Origin: Paracoccaceae bacterium
Lineage (GTDB): Bacteria; Pseudomonadota; Alphaproteobacteria; Rhodobacterales; Rhodobacteraceae
NCBI GenBank assembly: GCA_007128995.1
Contig: SKWJ01000280.1
Coordinates: forward strand, 1 to 11,667
Reading direction: 5' to 3'
DNA length: 11,667 nucleotides
Shown: one piece after another, positions 8,088-11,667 of the stretch
Numbering within the stretch: position 1 is the first letter of the stretch
Layout: every line of letters starts with the position of its first letter
Notes under the pieces: model-generated
Seen by the model: only the letters and a program-made list of their open reading frames with translations
Databases searched by the model: none
Told to the model about the DNA's origin: nothing
Program-made: the position numbers and the translations under genes

Positions 8088-9575
8088 TCAGACGGCGATT
8101 GTTGCCTGAACAGCGCGCTTCCAACGTTCATAGCGGCTTGCGCGTGCGTCAGCAGTCATAGTTGGGGTGAATTGCCGCTCGATGGCCCAGCCCTTTGCGA
8201 ACTCTTCCATCCCCGGCCAGACGCCCGCCCGCATCCCCGCCAGCCATGCCGCGCCCAGCGCGGTGGTTTCCAGCACCTGTGGGCGGTCCACCGGCGCGCC
8301 GATGATGTCGGACAGGAATTGCATCGCGTAGTCATTCGCCGCCATTCCGCCATCGACACGCAGGCTGGGTTGCGCGCCCCCGCGCGCCCAGTCGGCCTGC
8401 ATCGCCTCCAGCAAATCACGGGTCTGGTAACCGACAGATTCCAGTGCCGCGCGGGCAAATTCCGCTGGCCCCGAATTGCGCGTCATCCCGAAGACCGCAC
8501 CGCGCGCCTCGGGCGCCCAGTAGGGCGCGCCCAGCCCGACAAAGGCGGGCACAAGAAGAAGGTCCTGACTCGGATCGGCCTGTTCGGCCAGTCCTTGCGT
8601 CTCGGGCGCGGCGCGGATCACCTTCAGCCCGTCGCGCAACCATTGCACCACGGCGCCGGCGATGAAGATCGACCCCTCCAGCGCATAGGTCGGTTTTCCA
8701 TCAAGCTGATAGGCAATCGTTGTCAGCAGCTTGTTGGTTGACGTCACAGGCGTCTCGCCCGTGTTCAGCACCGCAAAACAGCCTGTCCCATAGGTCGATT
8801 TCAGCATGCCTGGCGTGAAACAGGCCTGCCCGATCGTTGCCGCCTGCTGGTCACCCGCCACACCGAGAATGGGGATTTCATGACCGAAAAGATCAGGCCG
8901 CGTGACCCCGAAATCGGCCGCGCAGTCGCGCACCTCGGGCAGCATCTCCATCGGGATGTCGAACAGCGCACAGATGGTCTGGCTCCAGCGGCCCTTGTGA
9001 ATGTCATAGAGCATCGTACGCGCGGCATTGGTGGCATCGGTCGCATGCACCTGCCCCCCCGTCAGGTTCCAGATCAGCCATGTATCGACCGTGCCAAAGG
9101 CCAGTTCCCCCCGCTTGGCGCGCGCCCGCGACCCCTCGACCTTATCCAGAATGTATTTCAGCTTGGTCGCCGAGAAATAGGGATCTGCCAGAAGCCCGGT
9201 GCGCGCCGTGATCATCGGCTCATGGCCCTCGGCGCGCAACTGGGCGCAAAACTCTGCCGTGCGCCGGTCCTGCCAGACGATCGCGGCATGGATCGGACGG
9301 CCTGTCTTGCGGTCCCATACAAGCGTAGTTTCGCGCTGGTTGGTGATGCCGATGGCGGCTATCTCACGCGCCGACATTCCCGCTTTCTCGATCGCTGCCC
9401 GCGCCGTCGCTGCCGTCGTCGCCCAAAGGTCAGATGGATCATGTTCTACCCAGCCGGACCCCGGATAATGCTGCGCAAACTCTTCCTGCGCGACAGACAC
9501 AATCTGCATCCCGGCATCAAACACGATCCCGCGACTGGACGTCGTCCCCTGATCAAGCGCGAGAATATTGCCCAT
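8088..9575 (-). CDS. glpK: Glycerol kinase
   Basis: A 495-residue FGGY-family kinase that phosphorylates glycerol with ATP to sn-glycerol 3-phosphate in the cytoplasm, trapping the glycerol and feeding GlpD. The N-terminal phosphate loop [11 protein letters not shown] (5-15) is intact. Glycerol contacts match the E. coli enzyme: Arg81-Glu82 (NQRET), Trp101 (VWQDRR), Tyr133 (DPYFSATK) and the catalytic base Asp242 (GVAGDQQAA). The C-terminal half has STYGTGCF (260-267), the EGSIF segment and [10 protein letters not shown] of the second ATPase subdomain. The ATG at 9575 is chosen because AAGGAGG lies seven bases upstream and the protein then starts exactly at the family N-terminus; a longer frame to 9641 adds 22 unrelated residues. 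It lies on the same strand as glpD but is separated from the glpS remnant by about 210 bases, so it may have its own promoter. Confidence 0.97.
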   Translation of the reverse strand: MGNILALDQGTTSSRGIVFDAGMQIVSVAQEEFAQHYPGSGWVEHDPSDLWATTAATARAAIEKAGMSAREIAAIGITNQRETTLVWDRKTGRPIHAAIVWQDRRTAEFCAQLRAEGHEPMITARTGLLADPYFSATKLKYILDKVEGSRARAKRGELAFGTVDTWLIWNLTGGQVHATDATNAARTMLYDIHKGRWSQTICALFDIPMEMLPEVRDCAADFGVTRPDLFGHEIPILGVAGDQQAATIGQACFTPGMLKSTYGTGCFAVLNTGETPVTSTNKLLTTIAYQLDGKPTYALEGSIFIAGAVVQWLRDGLKVIRAAPETQGLAEQADPSQDLLLVPAFVGLGAPYWAPEARGAVFGMTRNSGPAEFARAALESVGYQTRDLLEAMQADWARGGAQPSLRVDGGMAANDYAMQFLSDIIGAPVDRPQVLETTALGAAWLAGMRAGVWPGMEEFAKGWAIERQFTPTMTADARASRYERWKRAVQATIAV

Positions 9576-9611
9576 TGCTGCCTCCTTCATGCCGTCGATT
9601 TCTGGTTTCGG

Positions 9612-9641
9612 AAGATACTGAAAGGGCAAGGTGGCTTGCAA
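9612..9641 (-). promoter_or_regulatory. Possible promoter of glpK
   Basis: On the minus strand TTGCAA (9641-9636) is followed after 18 bases by TATCTT (9617-9612), which would place the start of transcription about 30 bases before the glpK ATG. Both hexamers are imperfect. The -35 candidate is the centre of the 30-base palindrome annotated separately, which would suit repressor control. This is inferred from pattern only. Confidence 0.3.
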
Positions 9642-9653
9642 GCTGTCTTGCCC
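9624..9653. promoter_or_regulatory. Thirty-base interrupted palindrome upstream of glpK (candidate operator)
   Basis: GGGCAAG (9624-9630) and CTTGCCC (9647-9653) are exact inverse repeats that share their centre with the perfect 10-base palindrome GCTTGCAAGC (9634-9643). Twenty-four of the 30 bases are symmetric; the three mismatched pairs in each arm are consecutive. It lies 48 bases before the glpK start and overlaps the possible -35 element. Arm length and position fit a binding site of a dimeric or tetrameric repressor. Read as plus-strand RNA the three odd pairs are G-U, giving a longer hairpin, so a structural role on that strand is an alternative. Confidence 0.45.
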
Positions 9654-9787
9654 GAACTATCGGGGCCACGATGTCACGCAGCCCCGGCTGGAAAGGTCAC
9701 TCGGTCCCGCGGCGGATCAGTTCATCATCATCGGCATATGTGATCGACGCGCTTTTTGCGCCCGCATACCAAAACATTTTTGCCAAC

Positions 9788-9970
9788 TCAAAGAATGCGC
9801 CCGGTTGCGGGCATATCCAGCCCTGCCATCATCCGCATGAGCATGGTCTTGCCCGACAGGGTCGGCCCCAACAGCACATCCACCGCGCCGTGCTCCAGCG
9901 TCAGGTCGGTCGGGTAGATATGGGGCTGACCCTCGACAAACTGTGAGCCCCCCTTCAATACCAGCGACAT
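9788..9970 (-). pseudogene. glpS: Truncated glycerol ABC transporter ATPase gene (glpS remnant)
   Basis: The first 60 residues of the ATPase of the alphaproteobacterial glycerol ABC importer. The start MSLVLKGGSQFVEGQPHIY, the strand LTLEHGAVDVLLG and the Walker A loop GPTLSGKT (35-42) followed by MRMMAGLDMPATGRI match GlpS as I recall it. The intact protein is roughly 350 residues; here a TGA follows GRIL, so the Q-loop, signature motif and Walker B are missing. Reading past the stop in the same frame gives VGKNVLVCGRKKRVDHICR before another TGA at 9728-9730, faintly like the next GlpS segment (GK.V, KR.V), so decay may have followed a larger deletion. The strong ribosome binding site GGGAGGAG and the 23-base spacing to the glpD stop are preserved. 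The genes that normally follow (glpT, P, Q, V) are absent here. Such a peptide could not work as an ATPase. Confidence 0.85.
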
Positions 9971-9993
9971 CTCTTCTCCTCCCTCACCTCTTC

Positions 9994-11601
9994 TTATTCG
10001 GCAGCGCGCAGGACCTGTTTTTCGTGATTGACCATCCAGTCCTGCAATGCGTCCGCCTGTCGCTTGTCCAGTCGCAAGCCCAGTTTCGAACGCCGCCAGA
10101 GCACATCCTCAGCCGTGCGGGCATATTCCTGCGTCATCAGCCACCTGACTTCGGCCTCGGTCAGCGTGGCGCCGAAATCCTCGCCCAGATCGGCAGCAGT
10201 TTCGGCCTGCCCCAGAATGGCGCGGGCTTCAGTGCCATAGGCGCGCACCAGACGACGCGCCCAGAAATCGTGCACAAACGGATAGGCGCGCTGCAAATCC
10301 GCGACCAGCCCTGCAACCCCGTCATGGACAAAATCGCCCCCCGGAAGCGCGACACCGGCAGTCCATTTCCCTGCCGAGAGCGGCAGCACTGTAGCGATCT
10401 TGTCGAGCGCGGATTCGGACAGCCGTCGGTAGGTGGTAATCTTCCCTCCGAAGATGTTCAGCACTGGCGCGCCCGCCGAACTGTCGATCTTCAGTGTATA
10501 ATCCCGTGTTGCCGCCGTAGCCGAACTTGCCCCGTCATCATAAAGCGGGCGCACGCCGGAATAGGTCCAGACGACATCATCAGCCGTCACCTCCTTCGCG
10601 AAATACTGGCTTGCGAAAGTGCACAGGTAGTCGCGTTCCTCCTCAGTGCAGACCGGGGCGCGCGAGGGATCAGCATGTTCGGCATCTGTGGTGCCGATCA
10701 GGGTGAAGTCCTGTTCATAGGGAATGGCGAAGATGATCCGCCCGTCCGTGCCCTGAAAGAAATAGCATTTGTCGTGGTCATAAAGCTTGCGCGTCACAAT
10801 GTGACTGCCCCGCACCAGCCGGACATTCTCTCGGCTGTTCAGCCGAAGCTTGCCATGGATCACATCGCCCACCCACGGCCCGGCGGCATTGACGAGCATT
10901 TTCGCGCGGATCGTTTTCGTCTCGCCTTCGGTTTTGACCATGACCCGCCAGAGACCACCCTCCGCGCTGGCCGATAGAACCTCGGTCCGTGTGTTGATCT
11001 GCGCCCCGCGCGCTTCGGCGTCGCGGGCGTTCAGCACGACAAGGCGCGAATCCTCGACCCAGCAATCCGAGTACTCGTAAGCTTTCGCGAAGCGGTCGTG
11101 CAATGGTGCGCCCTCGGGAGTGCCAGGCAGCGCCAGAGTGGATGTTCCCGGCAGGATCTTGCGCCCCCCCAGATTGTCATAGAGAAACAGCCCCAGCCGG
11201 ATCAGCCAGGCGGGCCGCCGCCCCCGCATCCAGGGCAAGAACAGCGATAGCAGCTTCGACGTTGGCGTATCGCTCTCGAAGCGCATGTCCTTATGATAAG
11301 GAAGCACAAATCGCATCGGCCAGGAAATATGCGGCATCGCGCGCAGCAAAGTCTCGCGTTCGATCAGCGCCTCGCGCACCAGCCGGAACTCGAAATATTC
11401 CAGATAGCGCAACCCACCGTGAAACAGCTTGGTCGAGGCCGAGGATGTCGCCCCCGCCAGATCCCCCCGCTCGCACAACACAACAGACAGGCCCCGACCA
11501 GCAGAATCGCGCGCGATGCCGCACCCATTGATCCCCCCCCCGATGATCAGAAGATCATGCAGCACATCAGCAGTATGTTCAGTCTGTTCGGGTCGCGCCA
11601 T
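9994..11601 (-). CDS. glpD: Aerobic glycerol-3-phosphate dehydrogenase
   Basis: A 535-residue FAD enzyme that oxidises sn-glycerol 3-phosphate to dihydroxyacetone phosphate at the inner membrane and passes electrons to the quinone pool. The N-terminal FAD fold is plain: LLIIGGGINGCGIARD (17-32), the acid-ended second strand VVLCERGD, and the family signature ATSSASTKLFHGGLRYLE (51-68). Further family stretches are NAAGPW before the FAD-linked strand, FAIPYEQDFTLIGTTD, WTYSGVRPL and FGGKITTYRRL. The C-terminal DUF-like cap with EVRWLMTQEYARTAEDVLWRR is complete. I chose ATG 11601, with GGGAGGG just before it; the ATG at 11613 overlaps that ribosome binding site. It is the first gene of the visible glycerol locus and is followed 23 bases later by the glpS remnant. 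Confidence 0.97.
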   Translation of the reverse strand: MARPEQTEHTADVLHDLLIIGGGINGCGIARDSAGRGLSVVLCERGDLAGATSSASTKLFHGGLRYLEYFEFRLVREALIERETLLRAMPHISWPMRFVLPYHKDMRFESDTPTSKLLSLFLPWMRGRRPAWLIRLGLFLYDNLGGRKILPGTSTLALPGTPEGAPLHDRFAKAYEYSDCWVEDSRLVVLNARDAEARGAQINTRTEVLSASAEGGLWRVMVKTEGETKTIRAKMLVNAAGPWVGDVIHGKLRLNSRENVRLVRGSHIVTRKLYDHDKCYFFQGTDGRIIFAIPYEQDFTLIGTTDAEHADPSRAPVCTEEERDYLCTFASQYFAKEVTADDVVWTYSGVRPLYDDGASSATAATRDYTLKIDSSAGAPVLNIFGGKITTYRRLSESALDKIATVLPLSAGKWTAGVALPGGDFVHDGVAGLVADLQRAYPFVHDFWARRLVRAYGTEARAILGQAETAADLGEDFGATLTEAEVRWLMTQEYARTAEDVLWRRSKLGLRLDKRQADALQDWMVNHEKQVLRAAE

Positions 11602-11667
11602 ACACCCTCCCATTGCGGCAGCACAGATTTGCGACAGGCTACAGCGGAGACTTTCGCTTACGCAATA
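11602..11667. other. Leader region of glpD, cut by the window edge
   Basis: Only 66 bases upstream of glpD are visible. On the minus strand they hold the ribosome binding site GGGAGGG; TTGCG and CGCAA arms lie about 30 bases apart. Any promoter or GlpR operator is probably partly outside the window; none can be called from what is shown. Confidence 0.3.

Larger units (their letters stand above)
9576..9787. other. Spacer between the glpS remnant and glpK
   Basis: A gene-free stretch that marks where the rest of the glycerol importer genes should be. Besides the palindrome at 9624-9653 and the possible glpK promoter, it holds CGGGGC (9661-9666) and GCCCCG (9681-9686), a 6-base stem with a 14-base loop and no T-run. 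No insertion sequence ends or long repeats that could explain the deletion are visible. Confidence 0.55.

Noticed and set aside
9576..9641. Longer glpK start at 9641
   Set aside because: The added 22 residues do not belong to the family N-terminus, and the strong ribosome binding site AAGGAGG directs the start to 9575.
9683..9786. Thirty-one-codon frame in a second minus-strand register after the glpS stop (ELAKMFWYAGAKS...)
   Set aside because: It has an acceptable composition and might be the tail of a lost gene, but it matches nothing I know in the glycerol importer and is too short to judge.
9943..10977. 344-codon plus-strand frame opposite glpD
   Set aside because: glpD on the minus strand is complete with its FAD motifs, so this is a shadow frame.
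11602..11667. GlpR operator upstream of glpD
   Set aside because: TTTCGCTTACG is seen on the plus strand near the edge, but one partial match in 66 bases cut by the window is not enough to call a site.

Overview
The window looks like chromosomal DNA of a GC-rich alphaproteobacterium, most likely a relative of Rhodobacter, Paracoccus or Roseinatronobacter. That placement is inferred from the moderately high GC, the purine-rich ribosome binding sites, the alphaproteobacterial glpD-glpS-...-glpK gene neighbourhood and the style of the predicted proteins. It is not a proof of taxonomy. I see no RNA genes, insertion sequences, CRISPR array or phage genes.

Left part, plus strand (1-4666): the end of a sugar-catabolism operon. 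It opens with the C-terminal two thirds of a ribose-type (RbsC) ABC permease, followed by a secreted sugar-binding protein. After a strong GC stem-loop come three tightly packed enzyme genes: a fumarylacetoacetate-hydrolase-family enzyme, an enolase-superfamily L-fuconate dehydratase and an SDR resembling bacterial L-fucose dehydrogenase. Together they fit the non-phosphorylating oxidation of L-fucose (or the related L-galactose or D-arabinose): sugar to lactone to L-fuconate, then 2-keto-3-deoxy-L-fuconate, then 2,4-diketo-3-deoxy-L-fuconate, then pyruvate plus L-lactate. The transporter ATPase, a lactonase and the 2-keto-3-deoxy-L-fuconate dehydrogenase are not visible and may lie upstream of the window. 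After a gap of about 110 bases comes an AbrB-family membrane protein (4776-5837), which may or may not belong to the operon.

Middle, minus strand (5857-7989): a Na+/phosphate-cotransporter-family protein with a PhoU-like tail converges on the AbrB-family gene. Directly abutting its start is a 156-codon open frame of doubtful coding status. The stretch 7519-8087 holds nothing else I can identify.

Right part, minus strand (8088-11667): a glycerol-utilisation locus read in the order glpD, glpS remnant, glpK. In related alphaproteobacteria the genes of a glycerol ABC importer (glpSTPQV) lie between glpD and glpK. Here only the first 60 codons of the ATPase gene glpS survive, with an intact start signal and P-loop, followed by about 210 bases without a gene. 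This is a reductive scar: the cell keeps glycerol kinase and glycerol-3-phosphate dehydrogenase but has lost the importer from this locus. A 30-base interrupted palindrome lies just upstream of glpK, overlapping a possible promoter, and could be an operator that appeared or became important after the deletion.

I did not find an obviously new biological system. The best leads are the glpS scar, the glpK-upstream palindrome and the unexplained open frame next to the phosphate transporter gene.
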